A stretch of 24,199 nt of DNA, from contig JAEOTV010000148.1 of the NCBI GenBank assembly GCA_016839635.1, positions 1 to 24,199 on the forward strand, given 5' to 3'. Under the pieces are notes generated by a model. It had not been told where the DNA came from. It saw nothing but the letters and a program-made list of their open reading frames with translations, and ran no database searches. The translations under genes and the position numbers were made by a program. This document shows, piece by piece, positions 7,949 through 16,253 of the stretch. Within the stretch, counting starts at the first letter, position 1. Every line of letters starts with the position of its first letter. The DNA comes from Promethearchaeota archaeon. Its GTDB lineage: Archaea; Asgardarchaeota; Lokiarchaeia; Sigynarchaeales; SOKP01.

Positions 7949-8989
7949 TTATTTATTTTCGAAATGGTCTTCAAATTGTTTATATTCTTTATCTTTTTTT
8001 TTCTTTCTTTCTCGAATTAAATCAATTGGATCTTTATCTTCATCAATTTGAATCATATATTCTTCATTAAAGCTCTTTTCAAATTGAGACTTAAATTTTT
8101 TAATTTTTTCAGAGATTTCCTCACTAATTTCGATTGAATTATCTTCAGTAGATTTTTTAGAAATACTTGTTAATTTTTCTCTGCTTTTCTTCCGTCTAAG
8201 CCTCTTAAATTCTCTATCAGAAAGCTTTAAATAATTTTCATAACCTTCTTTTTGTTCTTCTTGTTTCTTTTTTAATTTTTCTAATTCTTCTTTCTCTTTA
8301 ACCTTTTCCGTAATTGCTCTTTTAGCGCTTAATTCTTTTTGAGTTAATTGATTCTCAATAGTTTGGAAAAATTCATTAAATGTTAAAGTAGGGTTCTCTT
8401 TGAAATACTCTTTATAATCCTTTAATAAATTTGGATCAATATCTTCAGGAATTCTGCTTAATTCTTTTTGCAGTTTTATCTGGATTAATTTTTGATAATA
8501 AAATTTAGTTTTCTTTATTGATTTTAAGAAAGTAGTATTATGTTTTAATGAATCTAGAAGCTCCAACCATTTTCCTATTTCAATTGAAGGTACGATTGAC
8601 ACAAAATCGATGATTTTACTAATTTTTTTGTCTTCTACTAGTGTTAGGCCTATTTTTTTTGTTATATCTTTATTGACGTTTAATTTTTTTAAATTATACT
8701 TAAAAATTTCTTTATATTTTGCTATTGACTGGTTTTCAAAATCAAGAAATCTATTTAGGTTAATTTTTGAAATTTTATTTAACTTATTCTGTACAATTTG
8801 TAATATTTCTGTTATATTTGTTATCTGGGAAAGAATTTTGTGATCAGCAAATTCCTGTTCAAAAAATTGCATATTCTTAGTTATTTTTGAGGAATTATCG
8901 TTTATCTGATTTAATTCTACTTGTAGATCTTCAATTGGGTTTGTTAATTCCTTTATTTTTTCTAGATTAAATATTTGGTTATTACTCAT
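7949..8989 (-). CDS. Charged helical/coiled-coil protein of the eight-gene operon
   Basis: A 346-residue protein, almost wholly alpha-helical by composition and very rich in Lys, Glu, Ile and Asn. Residues 1-90 look like coiled coil. The middle part (90-210) contains GKWLELLDSL and PTLTFNEFFQTIENQL, which could be a small globular domain. Residues about 215-260 form a strongly charged coil (EKEELEKLKKKQEEQ), followed by an Arg/Lys patch KRLRRKKSREK near 263-273 that could bind nucleic acid. No cysteine motif, membrane span or ATP motif is present, and I do not recognise a family. It lies 29 bases after the AAA ATPase gene and 87 bases before the SMC-like gene. A kleisin-like or bridging role is only a thought from context. 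Confidence 0.7.
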   Translation of the reverse strand: MSNNQIFNLEKIKELTNPIEDLQVELNQINDNSSKITKNMQFFEQEFADHKILSQITNITEILQIVQNKLNKISKINLNRFLDFENQSIAKYKEIFKYNLKKLNVNKDITKKIGLTLVEDKKISKIIDFVSIVPSIEIGKWLELLDSLKHNTTFLKSIKKTKFYYQKLIQIKLQKELSRIPEDIDPNLLKDYKEYFKENPTLTFNEFFQTIENQLTQKELSAKRAITEKVKEKEELEKLKKKQEEQKEGYENYLKLSDREFKRLRRKKSREKLTSISKKSTEDNSIEISEEISEKIKKFKSQFEKSFNEEYMIQIDEDKDPIDLIRERKKKKDKEYKQFEDHFENK

Positions 8990-9018
8990 AAGTTTGGATA
9001 TAATAATTTTTATTAGTT

Positions 9019-10128
9019 TTATATTTCAGGAGGTCTTAGGGATTTAGTTCTATTTTTCCCATTAGTTCTTGTACGTGTCTGAGTTTTTTTAGCATCACTT
9101 AAAATATCTTGTCTTTCAACATGAATAGCAGTACCACCAACCAACTTTAAAGAATTATAAAAAATATTATAATTTAATAATCCTGTATTGATTGATTTTA
9201 ATAAGGCTACCCTTGTCCCCCTTTCAATATCAGAGCCAGAATATCCATATGATAACTCTAAAAGGCCAACCGATCTATTCTTTTTCTTGAATTCGTCCCA
9301 TAAAAGACCATTATCAAATTCCGATATAAATCTTCCTAATTTTGCTTCTAAATCTTTTGATACTGTTTGAACTTTTTTATATTCACTGTTTAAATTTGAA
9401 AAAATTGATTCATCTACGCCTATTTTTGCATTTTTTACTTTATTAATAAAAGATTCAATAATTTTTTTTCTTAAATGAAAATCAGGAAAATCAAATTTAA
9501 AATGGAATGTAAACCGACGCCATATTGCTGAATCTAGCTGATGTTGATGATTTGTAGCACCAAAAATCGCAAGTGGTACCCCTTCATAGTTTATTCTATC
9601 AATCACTTGGAGGAAAGAAATTACTGCTCTTTTAATTTCTCCTACTTCATGGATATTAGATCTCTCAGAACCAATTGCATCAATTTCATCAAAAAATAAA
9701 ATAAAAGCTTTTCGTTCTTTAGAAATTTCAGCAGCTAATTCTACAACTCCACGAATATTTTTAATAGTATCCCCTAGTAAAGGTGACACAAGCCTATCAG
9801 ACTCTACGACACATAAAGGAATATTATATTTCTTAGCAAATCCTCTTGTTAAGGAAGTTTTTCCAGTACCTGGAGGTCCATAAAGAAGAACTGTTAGGTT
9901 TGGAGCTAATTTTGTATTTTTTAAATTTTCAGTAAATTCATTATATTTTTTTAGGGCTTTAAAAAAATCATCCAAGACTTCTTTTTTAATTTCATTTCCT
10001 AATATATCCTCTACTGTTTCTTTAATGTCTGAGGGAAAATAAATGGCTCCATATTTTCCAAGTCGTTCTTTAATAACATCGTCAGTATATATTAATTTTT
10101 CATCCTTCTCAATATTAGATTTAGACAT
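9019..10128 (-). CDS. Classic AAA ATPase, single domain, operon motor candidate
   Basis: A 369-residue AAA ATPase with all working residues: Walker A GPPGTGKT (84-91), Walker B FILFFDEIDA (142-151), sensor 1 ATN (191-193), arginine-finger pair RR at 204-205, and the helical-lid motif YGYSGSDIERG (294-304) typical of the classical AAA clade (Cdc48/Vps4/proteasomal). The N-terminal 70 residues are helical and not a known adaptor domain; there is no MIT domain. About 40 residues after position 246 form an insertion or coil before the lid. The C terminus is basic and rich in Arg, Thr and Asn (347-369). It is the only intact nucleotide-binding protein in the operon, so it probably remodels or loads the other products. 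It lies 36 bases after the 436-residue gene. Confidence 0.85.
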   Translation of the reverse strand: MSKSNIEKDEKLIYTDDVIKERLGKYGAIYFPSDIKETVEDILGNEIKKEVLDDFFKALKKYNEFTENLKNTKLAPNLTVLLYGPPGTGKTSLTRGFAKKYNIPLCVVESDRLVSPLLGDTIKNIRGVVELAAEISKERKAFILFFDEIDAIGSERSNIHEVGEIKRAVISFLQVIDRINYEGVPLAIFGATNHQHQLDSAIWRRFTFHFKFDFPDFHLRKKIIESFINKVKNAKIGVDESIFSNLNSEYKKVQTVSKDLEAKLGRFISEFDNGLLWDEFKKKNRSVGLLELSYGYSGSDIERGTRVALLKSINTGLLNYNIFYNSLKLVGGTAIHVERQDILSDAKKTQTRTRTNGKNRTKSLRPPEI

Positions 10129-10164
10129 TGCATTTTCAACTCTTTTTCTAAAATTGTTTTTTTT

Positions 10165-11475
10165 TTATTTTTTATTTTTATTTTTATATTCAAAACTCTC
10201 ACAAAAGATGGCAATTTCATTAATTAAAATTTTAAGATTATCTATTTGGGATCCAATAAAATTAAAAATCTCTTTTCGATATTGAACTGAATCTCTAATT
10301 TTCATTTTATCTAATCCTAAATAATTAGGAAAACATATTAATTTCATTAAATATGGAAGTACTTTTTCATTTGTTTGAAGATCTTTAAAGATAGTATAAA
10401 ATATATTTTCATCAGATAATTTCCATTTTAAAATACCCATATATATCAAGAATGCATAATTCATTGAAATCCAATTAACTAATTCTTTTGATAAAAAACC
10501 TCGTCTTTGAGAGGCAAAGGCTAAATAATAGAGTATTAAAGTTTCATTACTAAATTGAGGATAAAATCTTAACGTTCCATCCGATTGCTTATTATCACGC
10601 AAGAAGTTATTTTCTAATAAAATTTCTACAAAATTCTCTTGTGGTGCTAAAAATATTCCATCAATTAGACGTAAACCGATTCGTTCAGCAACCTTCTCTA
10701 AGGCTTCTTCTTCAGCATTAGCAATTGAATCAATATAGGGCAAAAATACATCGTTTTTTAAGATCATAGGAATTTCATGATTTTCTTTTTCTGGGAATTC
10801 CCCAAAATTAGGATCTAAATTATAGAGTGATGTTATATTGTTTATTATTTGATATATCTTTGGTGATATTCCAGGAATTTCAAAAAAATCTGGATTTTCT
10901 AAATTTTCTCTATAATAAGTGTGGGGTTGCAAAAGATGTCGTTGACATTCGTAGAAATCAGTGGAATATTGTAATAAATTGTTATATATGATTCTTAGAT
11001 TTGCTCCTCTTGGGAATAATTTATCTTCAATAAATTTAACTAATTGATATAAATATGTTTTTTCTAAATTTATTTCATCAGGATTAGTGATATGCCGTAG
11101 AACATTCAATGCATCAATAGATTCATGAAGAAATTCTACAATATAATCTTTTATATCAATAATAGGGATTTTTTCTCTATATTTAACAACAAATTCTTTA
11201 ATAATCTCGTAAATATTGGATCTATACATAGCAGAGAATTCTGAAAGTGCCCTAACTTTACGAATATTCCTTTTCTCTTCTTCTTGACGTATTTTATCTA
11301 AAATTTCTGTATCTAGTAATAAATCTGCATCTAAATCAAGAATTATTCTTCTTGTTTCTCTAAGAATTGGGCGCATGTGACTTAAAAATGTTAGGTACCT
11401 TGGTAAAATATCAGTCCATTTCTCTCTTTTCCTTCCTGGTTTTACTGTTCTCGTAGATTTTTTTTTATAGCTCAT
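10165..11475 (-). CDS. Unrecognised helical protein of the eight-gene operon (436 residues)
   Basis: No family recognised. The first 20 residues are strongly basic (KKKSTRTVKPGRKREKW) and could contact DNA or RNA. The rest alternates hydrophobic and charged residues as in a folded all-helical protein, with no membrane span, no zinc ligands in pairs and no nucleotide motif. A conserved-looking centre around GISPKIYQIINNITSLYNLDP and AEEEALEKVAERIGLRLIDG may be a domain boundary. AGGGT lies close before the ATG at 11475. The gene follows the 379-residue gene by 25 bases and precedes the AAA gene by 36, so it is surely co-transcribed. It might be a scaffold or partner of the ATPase; nothing in the sequence proves this. 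Confidence 0.7.
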   Translation of the reverse strand: MSYKKKSTRTVKPGRKREKWTDILPRYLTFLSHMRPILRETRRIILDLDADLLLDTEILDKIRQEEEKRNIRKVRALSEFSAMYRSNIYEIIKEFVVKYREKIPIIDIKDYIVEFLHESIDALNVLRHITNPDEINLEKTYLYQLVKFIEDKLFPRGANLRIIYNNLLQYSTDFYECQRHLLQPHTYYRENLENPDFFEIPGISPKIYQIINNITSLYNLDPNFGEFPEKENHEIPMILKNDVFLPYIDSIANAEEEALEKVAERIGLRLIDGIFLAPQENFVEILLENNFLRDNKQSDGTLRFYPQFSNETLILYYLAFASQRRGFLSKELVNWISMNYAFLIYMGILKWKLSDENIFYTIFKDLQTNEKVLPYLMKLICFPNYLGLDKMKIRDSVQYRKEIFNFIGSQIDNLKILINEIAIFCESFEYKNKNKK

Positions 11476-11500
11476 TCATTTACCCTAATTTATAATAATT

Positions 11501-12640
11501 TCATTCTTCATCATATCCTACTAAAATTTCTGTAAATATATTAGAGATCTCAACGAAGATGGGTATTTCAACTCTACATAAATTACCTAATATCCATTTA
11601 TTAACATCTTTGAGAAGAAATCTTATTTGATTGTGGATTTTCTTGTTTATTTCTGAATCAATTATTTTAGATAACCACAATCCTCCTCCTATTCTATAAG
11701 CTATGATTTTGATGAGTGGTTCGAATAATGGTTCTAAAACTTGTTTCATCATCCAAGATTTCGGAATAATACTCATATTTTTCTCATTAAAATTAGGATC
11801 ATTTAAAATGGGATTAGTTTCATCAACGCTTAATTTTGGCATGAAACTAAGCAATAGGATTAATGCAAATATCGCTGAAATCCCATTAATTGTATATGAA
11901 CCACCTATTTTTTCGAGATCATCTCTATTTATTGCAATATTTGCTAAGAACATACTTATGAAAACATTCCTATCAAACTCTTCTGAAACATAAGCATATC
12001 CCAATTCTTCATCAATAACTAAATATTTCTCTTCAAGAATTTTTATAATTTCATCCGGAAACGTATAAAAAACATAAACCTTTTCTTCACTCCTTCTTAC
12101 ATCCTTCTCAATTACAAGTTCTTTAGATACTAGTCCAAACAAGTTTGAAAGCTCTTCAAGTTGGTTTTTCACATAATGACGAGGTTTATTGGGATCCCCA
12201 AACATTGCAAAAAATTGATGATCAACGATATGAAAATCATTTCTCTTACTAAATGCCTCTACCATCCTATCTATTATCGGCCCTTGAGCTCCAGATGCTA
12301 TAACTTTTGCTTTAGAAGTTACAAATCCATTTAGCAATTCATTGATAATAAAATCTTGCTCATGAGTTCGTGCTTTAAAAATTTTTTTTAAAGCCTCAGA
12401 AAAACTCTTTGTATTAGGAAAAAAAGCATTTTGTATTTTATCATTGATTGATTTTATTAATATATCTCCATTATTTCTCGGAAAATGAAGTTTCATATTG
12501 TTTAATCTCTGTATTAAAGCCTCTTTTGCGCCTGGTATATTTTCAATGTCTCTTTTTTGTAGCTGTTCCGTTGCTTTTTCAAGATTTCCCTGAAAATCAT
12601 TTAAGAGTTCTTTCCATGTTGTATCTTGAACTTCTGTCAT
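11501..12640 (-). CDS. Unrecognised protein with possible winged helix, eight-gene operon (379 residues)
   Basis: No family recognised. The N-terminal third is helical. Residues about 156-215 (KNQLEELSNLFGLVSKELVI to ILEEKYLVID) read like a winged-helix fold with two wing strands. Residues 252-267 (NGISAIFALILLLSFM) are strongly hydrophobic; this is short for a membrane helix and may be a buried core helix. The phrase IASGAQGPIIDRM at 114-126 is glycine-rich but not a P-loop. GTGATG lies five bases before the ATG at 12640, a good ribosome site. Spacing to neighbours is 24 and 25 bases. A winged helix would suit a DNA-binding or SMC-accessory role, but that is inference. Confidence 0.68.
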   Translation of the reverse strand: MTEVQDTTWKELLNDFQGNLEKATEQLQKRDIENIPGAKEALIQRLNNMKLHFPRNNGDILIKSINDKIQNAFFPNTKSFSEALKKIFKARTHEQDFIINELLNGFVTSKAKVIASGAQGPIIDRMVEAFSKRNDFHIVDHQFFAMFGDPNKPRHYVKNQLEELSNLFGLVSKELVIEKDVRRSEEKVYVFYTFPDEIIKILEEKYLVIDEELGYAYVSEEFDRNVFISMFLANIAINRDDLEKIGGSYTINGISAIFALILLLSFMPKLSVDETNPILNDPNFNEKNMSIIPKSWMMKQVLEPLFEPLIKIIAYRIGGGLWLSKIIDSEINKKIHNQIRFLLKDVNKWILGNLCRVEIPIFVEISNIFTEILVGYDEE

Positions 12641-12664
12641 GTTTTCATCACTTTTTAATACTTT

Positions 12665-13633
12665 TTAGTCGGATATTGTCCAATTTAATTCAATTGAGAT
12701 TTTTTTTAATGCATTGATTAATGGTTTAATAAACTTTCTATCATAAATATTTGGAGATGACATCCCTTTCTGTGCTTTCCACCCCATCTGAGTACCATTT
12801 CCCATCTCCCTCTGACCATACTTTAAAATGTTACTCAAATCTCGAACCCACCAATAAAACCTCAGCCATTTCTTATTTGGATTATCCTTGGAATAAATCA
12901 CTGCCAATGCTTTCCATTCACCCATCAACCATTTCAGAGTTATACCACTTACCGGTAAATAAAAATTTATTGGAAAATTTGCATGAAATCGTAGATCAAG
13001 ATTTTTTGGGAGAATATTAAAAATTGGTTGGTTATATCCTTCTAATATAACAATTTCTCCGCAATGTTGGCACTCATAATGGGATTTCATTTTGTCCATT
13101 TTTTTCTGACATTTTGGACAGGTTTTGTTTTCAAGAATCCTATATTTTATGATCTCTAGATTTTTTTCTTTTTTCAAATCTTCTTCTGTTTTTTGTTTCT
13201 GTTTTCCAAATTTTCCACTCCAAGTCCAGATATCATCATACGACTCATCTATTTTTTCCAAAGCTATAATCGTATTATTTAAAACATACTTATCATAAAT
13301 CTTGAACATTCCAGCATGTTGATAATTCTTCCACCAAGATAATCTCACATAATGTTCTTCCTTTAAATAGGCGCTATGACAAATTAAAGCTGCGAATAAT
13401 CGATTTTCAGTTTTATTTATTGTAATGCCTTTTTCGCAAATTTCATATTGCATATTCAAGCTTGCATTTTTGTGAAAATATTCACCCACTTGAAAATCCC
13501 CCAACTCAGCTTCTTTCTTTTCTGCTGTTTCTGTATCTTTTTCTTTATGTTTTATAATTTTCTTACATTGTGGACATTGAAAAATCCCTGCTACTAAAAG
13601 TTCCATCTTAATACCACATGCGGGACATTTCAA
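12665..13633 (-). CDS. Duplicated zinc-ribbon protein of the eight-gene operon (322 residues)
   Basis: The protein is built from two similar halves. Each has a zinc ribbon (C3, C6, C20, C23; and C172, C175, C188, C191) followed by an aromatic beta-rich domain. In half one the domain reads MQYEICEKGITI, then AALICHSAYL, then VRLSWW (96-101). In half two it reads INFYLPVSGITL, then ALAVIYSKD, then LRFYWW (257-262). I do not recognise the domain. Start is TTG at 13633, supported by the strong ribosome site GGAGATGAT eight bases upstream, which lies in the end of the preceding gene only two bases away; the two genes are likely translationally coupled. The paired ribbons suggest a nucleic-acid or protein sensor within the complex. 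Confidence 0.75.
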   Translation of the reverse strand: MKCPACGIKMELLVAGIFQCPQCKKIIKHKEKDTETAEKKEAELGDFQVGEYFHKNASLNMQYEICEKGITINKTENRLFAALICHSAYLKEEHYVRLSWWKNYQHAGMFKIYDKYVLNNTIIALEKIDESYDDIWTWSGKFGKQKQKTEEDLKKEKNLEIIKYRILENKTCPKCQKKMDKMKSHYECQHCGEIVILEGYNQPIFNILPKNLDLRFHANFPINFYLPVSGITLKWLMGEWKALAVIYSKDNPNKKWLRFYWWVRDLSNILKYGQREMGNGTQMGWKAQKGMSSPNIYDRKFIKPLINALKKISIELNWTISD

Positions 13634-13635
13634 TT

Positions 13636-14811
13636 TTAATCATCTCCACTCATTACTATTAATCTTTCATAATCCAAATTTAATAATTTTAATTCTTTTT
13701 CTGTTAGGTTAGCAATATTTTCATTAATTTTAACTAATTTATTTCTTAATTCAATTAGGGAATTTTGAATATTATCTACTATTGCTTCTTCATTGAAAGA
13801 GATTTTTTCAATAAATTCTAAATAACTAAATTTTTTTTCCTTACCAGAATAACTCTTTTTCAAATCCATCAATTTTTTATTAATTTCTTCAAGTTGGTTC
13901 CTATATATTAATAATGACAATAATTTAGAATTCCATTCTTTAAAAATATCAACTTTTTTGTCAACATTATCAAAGTTGAATTTATCTGAAAGTTCTACCT
14001 TCTCATCTTTAAGATATTGAATTATTTCTTTACTTTCTTCTATTGCTTTGTTGATTTTTCTCATAATTAATTTTGTATTTAGGGCAGGGTCAAAGATTTT
14101 AATAAAGTTATTGATTTTTTCTTGGATTTCTTTAAACCTTTGAAAAAATCCCTCAATTGTAATTTCAATTTTAATTGCTTGATAAATATTTCCAAACTGG
14201 TCCAAAATATAATAAAAATCATCAGATAATGTATAATCATGTTCACCAATTCCAAGAATAATTGAATGAATCATATTGCTTTTTTCACATCTCACCCCTT
14301 TTAGCCTAGTGAGGGCTAAATTAAAGTTCCTTCTATTTAAAAATTTAAATTTCTTATTAATCATTAAATATAATGTGTCATCTGGAACAGAGATTGTATT
14401 GTTTTCAATCGTTATTGTTTCCTCTCCTAACTTTAAGATAAAATCATCTTCTTTTTGCTCAAATTCTCTCAAACTTCGAATATTTTTAACTAATCCTAAA
14501 TCAATATAAATTTCGATAAAGTCCTCTTTCCAAAATTTATTAATATTACTTTTATAAATATCATCTAGTATGAGTATTCTTTCATAAGATTCAATTAGAG
14601 TATTATCGTTCAAGTCTTTAAACAGATCATTTCTAATAACATATAAGAAAAGAATTATATATCTCATGTCTAAGTTATCGAGAACGCTATCTATTAAGTT
14701 TTTATCATCTTCTAATGTTAGATTTCTATGTTCCATACCTAAAATCCACTCATTTTTTTTAAAATAGCATAAACATTTCAGTGAAAAAGAGTAATTAGAA
14801 TAATTAAGCAT
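13636..14811 (-). CDS. First gene of the eight-gene operon, coiled-coil protein of unknown family
   Basis: A protein of up to 391 residues with no recognised family. Residues about 27-160 look globular and mostly helical; 160-240 include beta strands (FILKLGEETITIENNTISV); 240-385 are coiled coil (FKEIQEKINNFIKIF, then RNQLEEINKKLMDLKKS, then LRNKLVKINENIANL). Coordinates give the longest frame from ATG at 14811. ATG at 14736 (MEHRNLTLEDD) is equally possible, because the first 25 residues are rich in Cys and aromatics unlike the rest and GAGTGG lies nine bases before 14736. It is divergent from the Elf1 gene, with about 120 bases between them that must hold the operon promoter; I could not pick a clear TATA box there. 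Function unknown. Confidence 0.7.
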   Translation of the reverse strand: MLNYSNYSFSLKCLCYFKKNEWILGMEHRNLTLEDDKNLIDSVLDNLDMRYIILFLYVIRNDLFKDLNDNTLIESYERILILDDIYKSNINKFWKEDFIEIYIDLGLVKNIRSLREFEQKEDDFILKLGEETITIENNTISVPDDTLYLMINKKFKFLNRRNFNLALTRLKGVRCEKSNMIHSIILGIGEHDYTLSDDFYYILDQFGNIYQAIKIEITIEGFFQRFKEIQEKINNFIKIFDPALNTKLIMRKINKAIEESKEIIQYLKDEKVELSDKFNFDNVDKKVDIFKEWNSKLLSLLIYRNQLEEINKKLMDLKKSYSGKEKKFSYLEFIEKISFNEEAIVDNIQNSLIELRNKLVKINENIANLTEKELKLLNLDYERLIVMSGDD

Positions 14812-14934
14812 TCCTAAAAAATTTTACTAAAGTCCTTTAAAGTTTTTCACATAAAAGCAAAAATATTTTAGTTTCCCCCTTCTTTATTCTAATTGAAAAT
14901 TGAAATAATTTTATCCTAATAAAGTGTGATATCA

Positions 14935-15513
14935 ATGGGAAGAAGAAAGCGTAAACAAGTAAGCCCAAAGCGTGTCAAAAGAGTCCCAAAAATTTTCACT
15001 TGTCCAGAGTGTGGAGAAAAGAGCGTAAAAGTGACAGCTCTTAAAAAGAAAGGTGCTTTTGCAACGGTGAAATGTGGAAATTGTGACTTAACAAAAGAAG
15101 TATTAGTAAATTCAATATCAGAACCGGTCGATGCTTTTGGGGATTTTATTGATATATATTATGCGGATCAAGAACTACAAAGATTAGAAAGACGGATTGT
15201 TAAATTAAAGGAAGATAATGAGTGGGGAGAACTTGCTTTATCCTATTCTATTTTATCAGACTTATGTAAAACAAAAGCAGCGATATTATTAGATGAAGAT
15301 AATGTCAATTTAGAGGAAGTTGATATTTGGAAAGCACGAGCGGAAAAATATAAGCAGCTTGAAAAAAATACATTATTAAAAATGGATACGGAAGAACTAG
15401 AACGGGGGGTTCGAACTGATGAAGAATCCTTATTTGCTGAAAGTGATACAAAGATAAAGAAAGAAAGAAAAATTGAAGATATTTTTGATGATCCTGGATT
15501 TTTAGAGTTCTAA
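14935..15513 (+). CDS. elf1: Elf1-type zinc-ribbon transcription elongation factor with long C-terminal extension
   Basis: The N-terminal 75 residues match Elf1: basic start MGRRKRKQVSPKR, zinc ribbon C23-x2-C26 and C47-x2-C50, and the trademark SEPVDAFGDFID (62-73) that corresponds to SEPIDVYSEWID in eukaryotic Elf1. Elf1 binds RNA polymerase near the downstream DNA and helps passage through chromatin. At 192 residues this protein is about twice the usual length; residues 78-192 form a helical, acidic extension (YADQELQRLERRIVKLKED, later DTEELERGVRTDEESLF) ending EDIFDDPGFLEF, which might be a docking peptide. ATG at 14935 is preferred over GTG at 14926 because the Elf1 N terminus begins there. 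Confidence 0.88.
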   Translation: MGRRKRKQVSPKRVKRVPKIFTCPECGEKSVKVTALKKKGAFATVKCGNCDLTKEVLVNSISEPVDAFGDFIDIYYADQELQRLERRIVKLKEDNEWGELALSYSILSDLCKTKAAILLDEDNVNLEEVDIWKARAEKYKQLEKNTLLKMDTEELERGVRTDEESLFAESDTKIKKERKIEDIFDDPGFLEF

Positions 15514-15570
15514 AAATTAACTTACAAATGTTATTCTTTTGCTGATTATTGTTGGATAAAAGATAGATTA

Positions 15571-15591
15571 TCTGCTTAAATAAAAAGCAGA
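15571..15591. terminator. Hairpin between convergent genes
   Basis: TCTGCTT (15571-15577) and AAGCAGA (15585-15591) form a 7-bp stem with a 7-base loop, in the 165-base gap between the convergent Elf1 and polyproline genes. It could help end transcription from either side. Archaeal termination usually relies on T tracts, so this is tentative. Confidence 0.35.
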
Positions 15592-15678
15592 CTAATTCTC
15601 AAGTAAAAAAGATATCCATCAATTTTACCAAAAATAAAGAAAAGTTTAATGAGATTTACCAGTTTAGGGAACGGGTTA

Positions 15679-16125
15679 TTATCCCTGTTTGCGTTTGGCG
15701 AATAATTGCTTTAGCTCCCCCATTATTGCTCCTCTAAGGGATACTGGGCTTGCGGGGCGGGCAGGGGCAGGGGCAGGACCTGGTCCTCGAGGACCTCCCG
15801 GTGGACCCGCAGGTGGCGGAGGAGGGGGGCCTCCAGGAGGGCTTCCAGGTGCACGCGCTGCTACTGGAGCTGTTACGCCCAGTGCTGCTGCTGCTGGAGC
15901 ACCTCCCGATCTAACTGATGATATTTGATTGTTAAGAGAATTAATTTGGTTTTGTAAATTAGTTACTTTATCATTTACAGTGCCTAAGGATTGATCAACC
16001 AAATCGGGGATGCGTAGGATAATAGACATTATCTTTTCAATAATATCACCAAATGCGTTTAATTTTTCTTCCAATGGCGCTTTTCGAGTACTATCTAAGA
16101 AGCTTGCAAATTCTTCAGCACACAT
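15679..16125 (-). CDS. Polyproline coiled-coil protein, possible actin-regulator scaffold
   Basis: A 148-residue protein in three parts. Residues 1-72 are helical with a heptad coil (VNDKVTNLQNQINSLNNQISSV). Residues 73-127 are Gly/Ala/Pro-rich with a PPPPPP run at 100-105 flanked by GPP repeats. Residues 129-146 are an amphipathic basic helix (SLRGAIMGELKQLFAKRK). The order coil, polyproline, short helix recalls WASP-family proteins and WASHC3/CCDC53, and Asgard profilins are known to bind polyproline; the tail helix start RGAIMGELKQ also recalls the first half of a WH2 motif but lacks the LKKV part. The coding DNA over the proline region is markedly GC-rich compared with its surroundings, because of CCN and GGN codons. 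Function is inference; the coding call is sound. Confidence 0.78.
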   Translation of the reverse strand: MCAEEFASFLDSTRKAPLEEKLNAFGDIIEKIMSIILRIPDLVDQSLGTVNDKVTNLQNQINSLNNQISSVRSGGAPAAAALGVTAPVAARAPGSPPGGPPPPPPAGPPGGPRGPGPAPAPARPASPVSLRGAIMGELKQLFAKRKQG

Positions 16126-16253
16126 ATTAACTCTTTCAGTCTGGTAATTTTTAATATTATCTAATAATTTAATAGATTTTAATTTAATAAATTTAAGTTT
16201 AAGCTCAATTAATTTTTTGAAAAAAAATATATAAAAGAAAAGAAAAGTTAGAT

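Noticed and set aside
5808..14811. Possibility that the eight-gene operon is a Wadjet, MukBEF or BREX locus
   Set aside because: There is no full-length SMC with intact ATPase heads, no Toprim nuclease, no methyltransferase and no helicase or nuclease motif, so none of these named systems fits.
15689..15928. Gly/Pro/Ala-rich plus-strand frame
   Set aside because: It is the antisense of the GC-rich polyproline coding region; such repeats give open frames on both strands.
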